Positions 1-4,974 of a stretch of DNA of 5,150 bases are shown here, in pieces (within the stretch, counting starts at the first letter, position 1; each line of letters begins with the position of its first letter). The notes beneath the pieces are model-generated. The model ran no database searches, was not told the DNA's origin, and saw only the letters and a program-made list of their open reading frames with translations. The stretch lies in contig JAGOCN010000158.1 of NCBI GenBank assembly GCA_017998735.1, forward strand, positions 1 through 5,150, in the 5' to 3' direction. This stretch comes from Giesbergeria sp. GTDB lineage: Bacteria; Pseudomonadota; Gammaproteobacteria; Burkholderiales; Burkholderiaceae_C. Made by a program: the position numbers and the translations under genes.

Positions 1-63
1 TGCTGCAGGCATGCCGGGCGGCAGGGCGGTGGTGGAGCGGGAGGCGGTGGTGGTGCTGTTCAT
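1..63 (-). CDS. 5' end of a truncated gene, probably SAM-dependent cyclopropane/furan fatty-acid methyltransferase (partial)
   Basis: An ATG at 63-61 opens a minus-strand frame that stays open to the window edge, giving 21 residues (MNSTTTASRSTTALPPGMPA, then A). An in-frame TGA lies five codons upstream, so the gene must start at this ATG or at a second one at 12-10. The Shine-Dalgarno is weak: only GGA, 7 nt before the first ATG. The Ser/Thr/Ala-rich N-terminus carries no recognisable domain. The assignment rests on context: FAD amine-oxidase-like and DUF1365 genes are commonly followed by a cyclopropane-fatty-acyl-phospholipid synthase family methyltransferase (CfaB/UfaM type), which uses SAM to methylate unsaturated acyl chains in membrane phospholipids. 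It lies 96 nt beyond the DUF1365 stop on the same strand, with no obvious terminator between, and is probably the fourth gene of the operon. That a gene starts here is likely; its product is inference. Confidence 0.5.
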   Translation of the reverse strand, partial: MNSTTTASRSTTALPPGMPAA

Positions 64-159
64 GGCATTCCGAAGTCAAAAAGGCAGAAAGGCGGGCGGC
101 GGTGCAGGCAATGCAGAAAGGGCGAAGTGGGGTCGGATTGGACGGGGCGGCAAGCGGGT

Positions 160-966
160 TCAGCGCGTCACGTCGGCGCCGGGCGGCACGGGTTTGCGGT
201 GAAAGCGCACCCGCTTGGTCCACAGCCGCAATGCCTGCCAGTGGATGCGCGCCATCACGGCCAATGTCATCACCGGGTAGCCCCACAGCGCGCGGCGCAC
301 GGTCTGTGTGCTCACTGGCAGCAGGTCGCCGCTGACGCTGGTCAGCAAAAGCGGGCCGTCCTCGTCGTCGTGGTCGATGCGCACCACGGTGCGGTCGCGC
401 TCGCCCTGCCGGCTGCGCACAAAGCGAAAGCGGTAGCGGCCCGCCACGCTGCAAAACGGCGAGACATGGAACACCTTTTGCGTCTGCAGCTCCACGCCAT
501 AGCGTGGGTGGTCCAACAGGTAGCAGTGGCGCTCGCCAAAGGTGTTGTTCACCTCGACGACGATGGCGCGCAGCGTGCCGTCGGCGCGGTGGCAGTACCA
601 AAAACTCACCGGCTTGAAGGTGTAGCCCCAGACGCGCGGGTAGCAGTGCAGCCAGGCTTCGCCGGTGGCATCCAGGATGCCTTCGGCCTGCAGCAGCGCG
701 TCCAGCCAGGCCAGCGCCCCGCCGTCCTGCAGGCTGCGGCCATCGCCATGGTCGCTCTCGAAAAAGCTCAGCGCGCCGCGCCGGTTGAAGGCCAGCGCGC
801 CGGCACTTTCAGGGTGCGCGCGCAGGCTGCGCAGCGGCAGCAGCAAAAAGAAGGTGTCGTAGCTGAACGCATGGCGCTTGGGGCGCACCCGCGTGTGGCG
901 CACCTGCCCAAAGCCGATCAGTGGCGTGGCGGCCACCAGCGGAAGTGCGCCAGCGGCGGTGGTCAT
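160..966 (-). CDS. DUF1365 family protein
   Basis: The 268-residue product matches the DUF1365 family in length and motifs. It opens with GFGQVRHTRVRPKRHAFSY (residues 18-36). A Trp/Tyr-rich core YPRVWGYTFKPVSFWYCH lies at 109-126, followed by VEVNNTFGERHCYLL (137-151) and KVFHVSPF (164-171). The C-terminus is basic and aromatic (HWQALRLWTKRVRFHRKP, 242-259). No signal peptide or clear membrane helix is visible. The molecular activity of DUF1365 is not known to me. The family regularly sits between an FAD amine-oxidase-like protein and a cyclopropane/furan fatty-acid synthase, so a role in modifying phospholipid acyl chains is a context-based inference. The start is fixed by the ATGA overlap with the upstream gene's stop (963-966) and by GGAGG at 975-971, 4 nt before the ATG, which suggests translational coupling. 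The family call is secure and the function open. Confidence 0.9.
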   Translation of the reverse strand: MTTAAGALPLVAATPLIGFGQVRHTRVRPKRHAFSYDTFFLLLPLRSLRAHPESAGALAFNRRGALSFFESDHGDGRSLQDGGALAWLDALLQAEGILDATGEAWLHCYPRVWGYTFKPVSFWYCHRADGTLRAIVVEVNNTFGERHCYLLDHPRYGVELQTQKVFHVSPFCSVAGRYRFRFVRSRQGERDRTVVRIDHDDEDGPLLLTSVSGDLLPVSTQTVRRALWGYPVMTLAVMARIHWQALRLWTKRVRFHRKPVPPGADVTR

Positions 967-2270
967 GCGGCCTCCGCCTGCGGCGTGCGCAGTTCGGCCA
1001 GCAGGCCGTCGGCCACGGCCAGGCCTGATTTCAGGCCGTCTTCGTGGAAGCCATAGCCGGTCCAGGCGCCGCAGAACCAGCTGTGCTGCGCGCCTTGCAA
1101 CTGCGGCACCTGCGCCTGCGCCTGGATGGCGGGCAGGTCAAACACCGGGTGGTCGTAGCCGTATTCGCCCAGCACATGCTGCGGGGCAATCGCCTGCACC
1201 GGGTTCAGCGACACCACCACCGGCTGCGCAAAAGGCAGCGGCTGGAGCTGGTTGAGCCAGTAGTGCAGGCACACGCGCGCCGATTCATCGCCCTGGCGGG
1301 CGGCGCGCTCGTAGTTCCAGGCGGCCCAGGCGGCGCGGCGCCGGGGCAGCACCGAAGCATCGGTGTGCAGCACGGCGCGGTTGGGCTGGTAACGGATGGC
1401 GCCCAGCACGGCGCGCTCCTGCGCGGTGGGCGCGGCCAGCAGGCTTAAGGCTTGGTCGGAATGGGTGGCCAGCACCACGCGGTCAAAGCGCTCGGCGCCG
1501 TGGTCGGTCACCACGCGCACGCCGGCAGCGTCGCGCTCGATGCGGCGCACGGGGGTGTTCAGGCGCTTGTCGGCAATGCGGGCCACGATCTTGTCCACAT
1601 AGTGGCGCGCCCCGCCCAGCACGGTGTGCCACTGCGGCCGGTCGGTGACCTGCAGCAGGCCGTGGTTGTGGCAAAAGCGCACCATGGTGGCCACTGGAAA
1701 GCGCAGCATCTGCTCGGTCGGGCAGCTCCAGATGCAGCCCAGCATGGGCAAAAAGTACCAGTCGCGAAACGCATCGCCAAAGCGCTGCGCTTGCAGAAAA
1801 TCGCCCAGCGGCTGCGCCAGCGCGGCCTCTTCGTTGGCCAAAGCCAGGCGCGTGGTGAGCTGATTGAAGCGCAGCAGGTCCGACAACATGCCCCAGAAGC
1901 GCGGCCGCAGCAGGTTGCTGCGCTGGGCAAACACGGTGGACAGGCTGGAGCCGCTCCACTCCAGCGCCTTGCCGCCGGCCGCGCCCGGCACCTGCACCGA
2001 AAACGACATGTCGGACGGCGCGGTTGCCACGTCCAGTTCGGCCAGCAGCGCAATCAATTGCGGGTAGGTGCGCTCGTTGAACACCAGAAAACCGGTGTCC
2101 ACCCCGTGCGTCACCACCTGGCCGGCGGGCGTGGGCAGCGCCACATCGACGGTGTGCGTGTGGCCGCCAAAGTAACTGCCGGCTTCAAACAGCGTGACAT
2201 GCGCTTCGCTCTGCAGCCGGTGTGCCGCAGCCAGGCCGGAAATGCCCGAGCCGACAATGGCGATCTTCAT
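963..2270 (-). CDS. FAD-dependent amine-oxidase-like oxidoreductase (COG2907 type)
   Basis: This is a 435-residue flavoprotein. The N-terminus MKIAIVGSGISGLAAAHRL is a Rossmann dinucleotide-binding fold with GxGxxG (residues 7-12). The acidic ribose-binding residue is E29 (TLFEAG), followed by the FAD-contacting GGHTHT (35-40) and GVDTGFLVFNERTYP (56-70). The C-terminal FAD-binding signature WFCGAWTGYGFHEDGLKSG is at 398-416. Length and motifs fit the 'predicted NAD/FAD-binding protein' group of the amine oxidase superfamily, related to phytoene desaturases and squalene-associated FAD desaturases. The substrate is unknown; next to DUF1365 and a likely acyl methyltransferase, a desaturase or oxidase step on membrane fatty-acyl chains is plausible. 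The frame is open to 2432, but the start is set at 2270: the Rossmann fold begins there, GGAG lies 6 nt upstream, and the start overlaps the peroxidase stop as ATGA (2267-2270). No signal peptide is present, so it is probably cytoplasmic or peripheral to the inner membrane. Confidence 0.9.
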   Translation of the reverse strand: MKIAIVGSGISGLAAAHRLQSEAHVTLFEAGSYFGGHTHTVDVALPTPAGQVVTHGVDTGFLVFNERTYPQLIALLAELDVATAPSDMSFSVQVPGAAGGKALEWSGSSLSTVFAQRSNLLRPRFWGMLSDLLRFNQLTTRLALANEEAALAQPLGDFLQAQRFGDAFRDWYFLPMLGCIWSCPTEQMLRFPVATMVRFCHNHGLLQVTDRPQWHTVLGGARHYVDKIVARIADKRLNTPVRRIERDAAGVRVVTDHGAERFDRVVLATHSDQALSLLAAPTAQERAVLGAIRYQPNRAVLHTDASVLPRRRAAWAAWNYERAARQGDESARVCLHYWLNQLQPLPFAQPVVVSLNPVQAIAPQHVLGEYGYDHPVFDLPAIQAQAQVPQLQGAQHSWFCGAWTGYGFHEDGLKSGLAVADGLLAELRTPQAEAA

Positions 2271-2944
2271 GGCGTGCTCCGGGCAGTGCTGTGCGCCATG
2301 CCGGCGGGCACCGGCTGGGCCAGGGCTTGCTCGACGGCGCGCACCAGACCGGCGTTGTCCGGGCCGGTCATGCTGGAATAGCTTTGCAGCACGCGGCCGT
2401 CGCGCCCCACCAGGTACTTGTAGAAATTCCACTGCGGCGCCTTGCCGGTTTGCTGCGCCAGCTGGCGGTACAGGGGCGACGCGGCGTCGCCGGTCACACC
2501 GGTTTTGGTGAACATCGGGAATTTCACGCCGAAGGTGTTGGAGCAGAACGCGGCAATCTGCTTGTTGTCACCCGTTTCCTGAGAAAAGTCGTTCGACGGA
2601 AAGCCCAGCACCACCAGCCCCTTGGCCTGAAAGCGCTTGTGCAGCGCTTCCAGCCCTTCGTACTGCCCGGTGAAGCCGCAAAAGCTGGCGGTGTTGACCA
2701 CCAGCAGCACCTTGCCGCTGTACTGGCACAGCGACTGCGGCGCTTCGTCCTGCAGGCGCAGCACGGTGTGTTGCAGCAGGGCCGGGCAGGCAGCGGCAGG
2801 CGCTGCGTTGCCGACAGTGCCTGCCGTGGCCGCTGTGGCAGACGCTTGGGCCTGCGCCGGTGCAGCGCTGGCCGCCCAGGGCAGCAGCAACAACAGGGCT
2901 GCTGCCAGGGTCGGCTGTAAAAAGGCAGGAAATTGCATTTGCAT
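2267..2944 (-). CDS. Exported glutathione peroxidase family protein (thiol peroxidase type)
   Basis: The 225-residue product reduces peroxides, including probably lipid hydroperoxides. Residues 1-27 form a Sec signal peptide (hydrophobic core LAAALLLLLPW, then AASA/A), followed by an Ala/Thr-rich linker to about residue 52. The catalytic domain carries VVNTASFCGFTGQYEGLEAL with peroxidatic Cys89, GFPSNDFSQETG with Gln122, and WNFYKYLV with Trp172 and Asn173, so the Cys-Gln-Trp-Asn tetrad is complete. Cys134 (AAFCSNTFGVKFP) matches the resolving Cys of non-selenium, thioredoxin-dependent family members, so glutathione may not be the true reductant. The active-site codon is TGC, not a selenocysteine TGA. 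The usual FPCNQF motif reads FPSNDF here. The frame extends upstream to 3427, but the signal peptide points to ATG 2944, with a weak GGA 6 nt upstream; a second ATG at 2938 is possible. It is the first gene of the operon, and its stop overlaps the next start. Confidence 0.92.
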   Translation of the reverse strand: MQMQFPAFLQPTLAAALLLLLPWAASAAPAQAQASATAATAGTVGNAAPAAACPALLQHTVLRLQDEAPQSLCQYSGKVLLVVNTASFCGFTGQYEGLEALHKRFQAKGLVVLGFPSNDFSQETGDNKQIAAFCSNTFGVKFPMFTKTGVTGDAASPLYRQLAQQTGKAPQWNFYKYLVGRDGRVLQSYSSMTGPDNAGLVRAVEQALAQPVPAGMAHSTARSTP

Positions 2945-3090
2945 GGACGTTCCGTTGGTTTGTCGTAGACAATGGTGCCATTGCAGCACAAATTGTCGAG
3001 TTGCGCTTTCGGCTCTTCCTTGTGCTTTACGCCAGCGAATGGTTTTTGGATTCACTTCTTTTTGCTGCCTGCCACCCGGACTGCCTGCCC
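2945..3090. promoter_or_regulatory. Divergent promoter region between peroxidase operon and MerR/B12 regulator
   Basis: These 146 bp separate two divergent start codons and are clearly more AT-rich than the flanking genes, as expected for paired promoters. The best minus-strand promoter I can propose is TTGTGC (2991-2986), a 16-nt spacer, and TCTACG (2969-2964). It is weak and matches only about half of the sigma-70 -10 consensus. For the plus strand, TTGTCG (2993-2998) or TTGCGC (3001-3006) could serve as -35, but no convincing -10 follows. Weak promoters would fit an activator or ECF-sigma requirement, but that is inference. The regulator's ribosome site is poor too: GGA at 3078-3080, about 10 nt before its ATG. 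Confidence 0.5.
2960..2997. promoter_or_regulatory. Candidate operator: nested inverted repeats
   Basis: Several perfect dyads overlap here: TTGTC-GTA-GACAA at 2960-2972, CAATGG-TG-CCATTG at 2970-2983, ACAA-A-TTGT at 2988-2996, and a wide pair GACAAT (2968-2973) / ATTGTC (2992-2997). The half-site TTGTC thus occurs three times within 38 bp, twice on the plus strand 33 bp (about three helical turns) apart and once inverted. The CAATGG dyad exactly fills the spacer of the proposed minus-strand promoter, a placement typical of MerR-family operators. The divergent MerR/B12 regulator is the natural candidate ligand. I cannot match this to a published CarH/LitR consensus with certainty. Confidence 0.45.
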
Positions 3091-4149
3091 ATGAGCTTTT
3101 CTGAAAGCGCCCCGGCGCCCCACCTGCTGTCGATTGCCGCTGTCGAGCGCGACACCGGCCTGTCCAAGGACACGCTGCGGGTGTGGGAGCGGCGCTATGG
3201 CTTTCCGCAGCCGCAGCGCGATGCCGCCGGCGACCGGGTTTACCCGCCGGAGCAGGTCGAGCGCCTGCACGCCATCCGCCGCCTGCTGGACGCCGGTCAC
3301 CGGCCAGGGCGCGTGGTGGCACTGCCCCTGGAGACGCTGCGGGCACTGGCCGAAGTGGTGCCGCTGTCGGCTTCCCGCAGCCGTGCAGCACCGGTTTTGC
3401 CTGCGTCGCCTGCAGCGGGGCCCACACAGCCTGGGGCAGAGGGCGTGCACAGCGCGGGGCAGGTTTCTTGCGTTTCCAGTGCCGCGCCGGTGGAGGGCTA
3501 CCTGGCGCTGGTTGCCCGCCACGACGCGCACCAGCTGCGCCGTGCGCTGGCGCAGGACGTGCTGCGGCTGGGCCTGGTCGCCTTTGTCACGCAGCGGGTG
3601 GCGCCACTCAACGTGGCGGTGGGCGAAGCCTGGACACAGGGCCGCTTTCAGGTGTTCGAGGAGCACCTGTACACCGAGTGCATGACCGGCGTGCTGCGCC
3701 AGGCCATTGCCGGCATTGCGCCGCCGCAGGGCCGGGGGGCGCCCCGGGTGCTGCTGACCACCGTGCCGCACGAGCCGCACGCGCTTGGCCTGCTGATGGC
3801 CGAAGCGCTGCTGGCGCTGGAGGGCTGCCACTGCTTGTCGCTGGGCATTCAAACCCCGCTGGGCGACATCGTGCGCGCAGCCAAGGCGCACGACGCCGAT
3901 GTGGTGGCGCTCAGTTTCACGGCCGTGATGGCCGCGCCAGCGGTGCTGTCCGCCCTGCGCGACCTGCGCCGCCAGCTGCCGGCGCGCACCGCCCTGTGGG
4001 TGGGCGGGCACTGCCCGGTGCTGTACCAGCGCCCGCTGGGCGGCGTGCTGGCCTTGAATGCCGTCGAGCAGCTGCCCGCCGAGGTGGCGCGCTGGCGCAG
4101 CCGGGCCGGGCAAGGCGCGCACGGCACAGAAGGGGCTTCAGAGCCCTGA
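3091..4149 (+). CDS. MerR-family regulator with cobalamin-binding domain (CarH/LitR-like light sensor)
   Basis: The 352-residue product has an N-terminal MerR winged helix-turn-helix (residues 13-71: LSIAAVERDTGLSKDTLRVW, then ERRYGFPQP). A Pro/Ala/Ser-rich linker (about 92-134) leads to a four-helix domain and a Rossmann-like B12 domain (from about 218). The helical cap carries W181-x9-E191-H192; the B12 domain carries E228-P-H230-A-L-G233, the ExHxxG motif whose His is the expected lower cobalt ligand. Both signatures define CarH/LitR photoreceptors. In that family the adenosylcobalamin-bound tetramer represses in the dark, and light breaks the Co-C bond to release DNA. The residue after the Trp is Thr182, whereas in Thermus CarH, as I recall, it is the His that ligates cobalt after photolysis. 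The ATG at 3091 is chosen because the HTH follows at once and upstream sequence is promoter; the frame is open back to 2860. It is divergent from the peroxidase/lipid operon, which it probably controls along with itself. The fold is sure; light sensing is inference. Confidence 0.9.
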   Translation: MSFSESAPAPHLLSIAAVERDTGLSKDTLRVWERRYGFPQPQRDAAGDRVYPPEQVERLHAIRRLLDAGHRPGRVVALPLETLRALAEVVPLSASRSRAAPVLPASPAAGPTQPGAEGVHSAGQVSCVSSAAPVEGYLALVARHDAHQLRRALAQDVLRLGLVAFVTQRVAPLNVAVGEAWTQGRFQVFEEHLYTECMTGVLRQAIAGIAPPQGRGAPRVLLTTVPHEPHALGLLMAEALLALEGCHCLSLGIQTPLGDIVRAAKAHDADVVALSFTAVMAAPAVLSALRDLRRQLPARTALWVGGHCPVLYQRPLGGVLALNAVEQLPAEVARWRSRAGQGAHGTEGASEP

Positions 4150-4195
4150 ATCCTGGTCCCTGACAGGCCAAGGCTGTGCACCCAAAAAAATCAAC

Positions 4196-4250
4196 AGCCA
4201 AAAAGGCTTCTGGCGCTTGCTGGAATTGCGCAAGCAGCTATTGAATCCAT
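4196..4250 (-). repeat. Degenerate Comamonadaceae-type intergenic repeat, copy 1
   Basis: Read on the minus strand, this unit runs from an ATTCAATAGCTGCTTGCGC core, through a spacer, to AAGCGCCAGAAGCCTTTTT. It can fold as GCTTGC (4215-4220) / GCAAGC (4230-4235) with a 9-nt loop. The pattern 'AGCTGCTnGCGC ... GCGCnnGAGCC then T-run' resembles an abundant intergenic repeat I recall from Acidovorax, Polaromonas, Rhodoferax and relatives. It shares the core of copy 2 in opposite orientation: AGCTGCTtGCGCA here (4239-4227) versus AGCTGCTgGCGCA there. Boundaries are approximate. Confidence 0.6.
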
Positions 4251-4282
4251 AGTGAGCAGCAGTGTGTTTGTGCTGAAGACAT

Positions 4283-4300
4283 GGCAGCCCTGCCGTTTTT
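4283..4300 (+). terminator. Weak candidate terminator downstream of the MerR/B12 regulator
   Basis: GGCA (4283-4286), a GCCC loop and TGCC (4291-4294) are followed by G and five T (4296-4300). The stem is only 4 bp and lies about 130 nt after the regulator stop, so this is a weak candidate. The repeats on either side may contribute to termination instead. Confidence 0.25.
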
Positions 4301-4370
4301 CCTGCGACAAAAGGGAAAGGCACTGGAACACTGAGCGGCTGGCATCGCGTCTGCAACAAGCCCGGTTTTT

Positions 4371-4426
4371 GCTATCAAAAAATGAGCTGCTGGCGCAGGC
4401 TGTGATTGCGCTGGAGCCGATTTTTA
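4371..4426 (+). repeat. Degenerate Comamonadaceae-type intergenic repeat, copy 2
   Basis: The plus-strand copy begins GCTATCAAAAAATG, passes through AGCTGCTGGCGCA (4385-4397), then TTGCGCTGGAGCC, and ends in an ATTTTTA tract. The inner stem is GCGCA (4393-4397) / TGCGC (4407-4411) around a 9-nt loop, extendable by three pairs, two of them wobbles. It is inverted relative to copy 1 and separated from it by about 120 bp. The hairpin plus T-tract could also terminate plus-strand transcription leaking from the regulator gene. Confidence 0.6.
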
Positions 4427-4475
4427 CCCAAAATCTGCAAATCTGCTGTGAACAGGCTGTGCAGCCTCTGCGCGC

Positions 4476-4499
4476 CACCAGCCCACCAGCCCGCCAGCC
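4476..4499. repeat. Three tandem copies of an 8-bp unit
   Basis: CACCAGCC (4476-4483), CACCAGCC (4484-4491) and CGCCAGCC (4492-4499) lie head to tail just beyond the terminator of the cysteine-cluster gene. The unit is 8 bp, not a multiple of three, and the tract is not within a credible gene. It is a short array of unknown significance, possibly from replication slippage. Confidence 0.6.
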
Positions 4500-4519
4500 A
4501 AAAACTGCTTCAGAAACAG
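4500..4519 (-). terminator. Intrinsic terminator of the YkgJ-type gene
   Basis: On the minus strand CTGTTT (4519-4514), loop CTG, and AAGCAG (4510-4505) form a 6-bp stem with one G-U wobble, followed directly by five T (4504-4500). It starts 5 nt past the stop codon at 4525, the expected place for a Rho-independent terminator. The stem is short and not very GC-rich, so efficiency may be modest. Confidence 0.5.
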
Positions 4520-4524
4520 CCCCG

Positions 4525-4851
4525 TCAGGCCGCCTTGTCCCTGGCCCACAGGGGCGCCAGCCCGTGGCGGTGGCGGGCCTGTTCGCAGGCATCGCTGCCG
4601 GCTTCAAATTCGCGGCAGGGCGACGGGCGCCATTCGTAGATGGCGCAGGCAACTTGTTCGCCGACCTTGCCGGTCAGGGCCGCGCAGCGCGGGGTGCGGT
4701 GGTCGGTGCCGCGCATGCGGCACAGGTGATCGGTGATCGGCGCCGCCAGGCCTGCCGGCACGCAGCCGCCACAGCCCTCCAGCTCCTGCACGGCAAAGTC
4801 GACGCGAAAACTGGCGCAGCAGGCACCGCAGGTCAGGCAGGGGTGGGTCAT
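4525..4851 (-). CDS. YkgJ family cysteine cluster protein
   Basis: The 108-residue product begins MTHPCLTCGACCASFRVDF, the family's N-terminal CxxCxxCC cluster (Cys5, 8, 11, 12). Further cysteines lie at 27, 30, 44, 56, 69, 79 and 89, including RCAAL and the C-terminal CAIYEWRPSPCREFEAGSDAC. The family (UPF0153, also called zinc/iron-chelating domain CxxCxxCC) is thought to bind a metal or Fe-S cluster through these residues; no reaction is established. No signal peptide or membrane helix is visible. The ATG at 4851 is preferred because homologues I recall start directly before the HPCLxCGACC motif. A GTG at 4899 in the same frame would add 16 residues that do not look conserved. No Shine-Dalgarno precedes the ATG; instead a 24-nt pyrimidine tract lies 4 nt upstream. 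It is monocistronic, with terminators on both sides. Confidence 0.88.
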   Translation of the reverse strand: MTHPCLTCGACCASFRVDFAVQELEGCGGCVPAGLAAPITDHLCRMRGTDHRTPRCAALTGKVGEQVACAIYEWRPSPCREFEAGSDACEQARHRHGLAPLWARDKAA

Positions 4852-4926
4852 GGCAAGAAGAGAGGAAAAGGAAAAGGACGGGCGCTTCAGGGAATGCACC
4901 AGACAACAACCACACCGGCAGAGGAC

Positions 4927-4958
4927 AAAAAAGCGGCCGAAGCCGCTGTGGTTTTTTT
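4927..4958 (-). terminator. Bidirectional-looking intrinsic terminator after argF
   Basis: On the minus strand AGCGGC (4947-4942), loop TTCG, GCCGCT (4937-4932) forms a perfect 6-bp GC-rich stem closed by the very stable C(UUCG)G tetraloop, followed by a T-run read from the A-tract 4932-4927. It lies 17 nt beyond the argF stop to the end of the A/T tract at 4958, and separates argF from the YkgJ-type gene. A run of seven T on the plus strand (4952-4958), five nt past the stem, could allow termination in the other direction as well. Confidence 0.88.
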
Positions 4959-4974
4959 CAGAAACAGGCCAGGG

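Larger units (their letters stand above)
4150..4524. other. 375-bp non-coding interval between convergent genes
   Basis: This stretch lies between the stops of two convergent genes. It holds two inverted copies of a degenerate repeat (4196-4250 and 4371-4426), a weak plus-strand hairpin with a T-run (4283-4300), an 8-bp tandem repeat (4476-4499) and a minus-strand terminator (4500-4519). Frames crossing it, such as 4652-4191 minus, have no domain, no good ribosome site and overlap the real downstream gene. I see no tRNA, rRNA or known small RNA. The 120 bp between the two repeats shows nothing recognisable beyond the hairpin. Confidence 0.7.

Noticed and set aside
127..1056. 309-residue plus-strand open frame antisense to DUF1365
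   Set aside because: It is a high-GC shadow of the real minus-strand gene: low-complexity Ala/Arg/His/Gln composition, no domain, and full overlap with a recognisable family.
1452..2381. 309-residue plus-strand open frame antisense to the FAD oxidoreductase
   Set aside because: It has the same shadow composition (rich in His, Gln, Ala, Arg) and lies opposite a gene with clear FAD motifs.
2271..2432. N-terminal extension of the FAD oxidoreductase to an upstream start at 2432
   Set aside because: The 54 extra residues are Arg/Pro-rich shadow of the peroxidase gene; the Rossmann fold normally begins at the N-terminus, and the ATGA overlap with GGAG supports 2270.
2860..3090. N-terminal extension of the MerR regulator to 2860
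   Set aside because: It would run through the signal-peptide region of the peroxidase and the whole divergent promoter; the HTH begins soon after ATG 3091.
2945..3090. Strong sigma-70 promoter or riboswitch (e.g. cobalamin) in the divergent region
   Set aside because: No good -10/-35 pair on either strand, and the leader left after a plausible start site is far too short for a cobalamin riboswitch.
3052..4122. 356-residue minus-strand open frame opposite the MerR/B12 gene
   Set aside because: Arg/Gln/His-rich shadow with no motif; the plus strand encodes a complete two-domain regulator.
4132..4147. GGGCT/AGCCC hairpin spanning the regulator stop codon as a terminator
   Set aside because: No T-run follows and the hairpin includes the stop codon; it is probably fortuitous.
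4191..4652. 153-residue minus-strand open frame overlapping the YkgJ-type gene and the repeats
   Set aside because: It runs through two intergenic repeats and a terminator, shares no domain, and overlaps the real gene in another frame.
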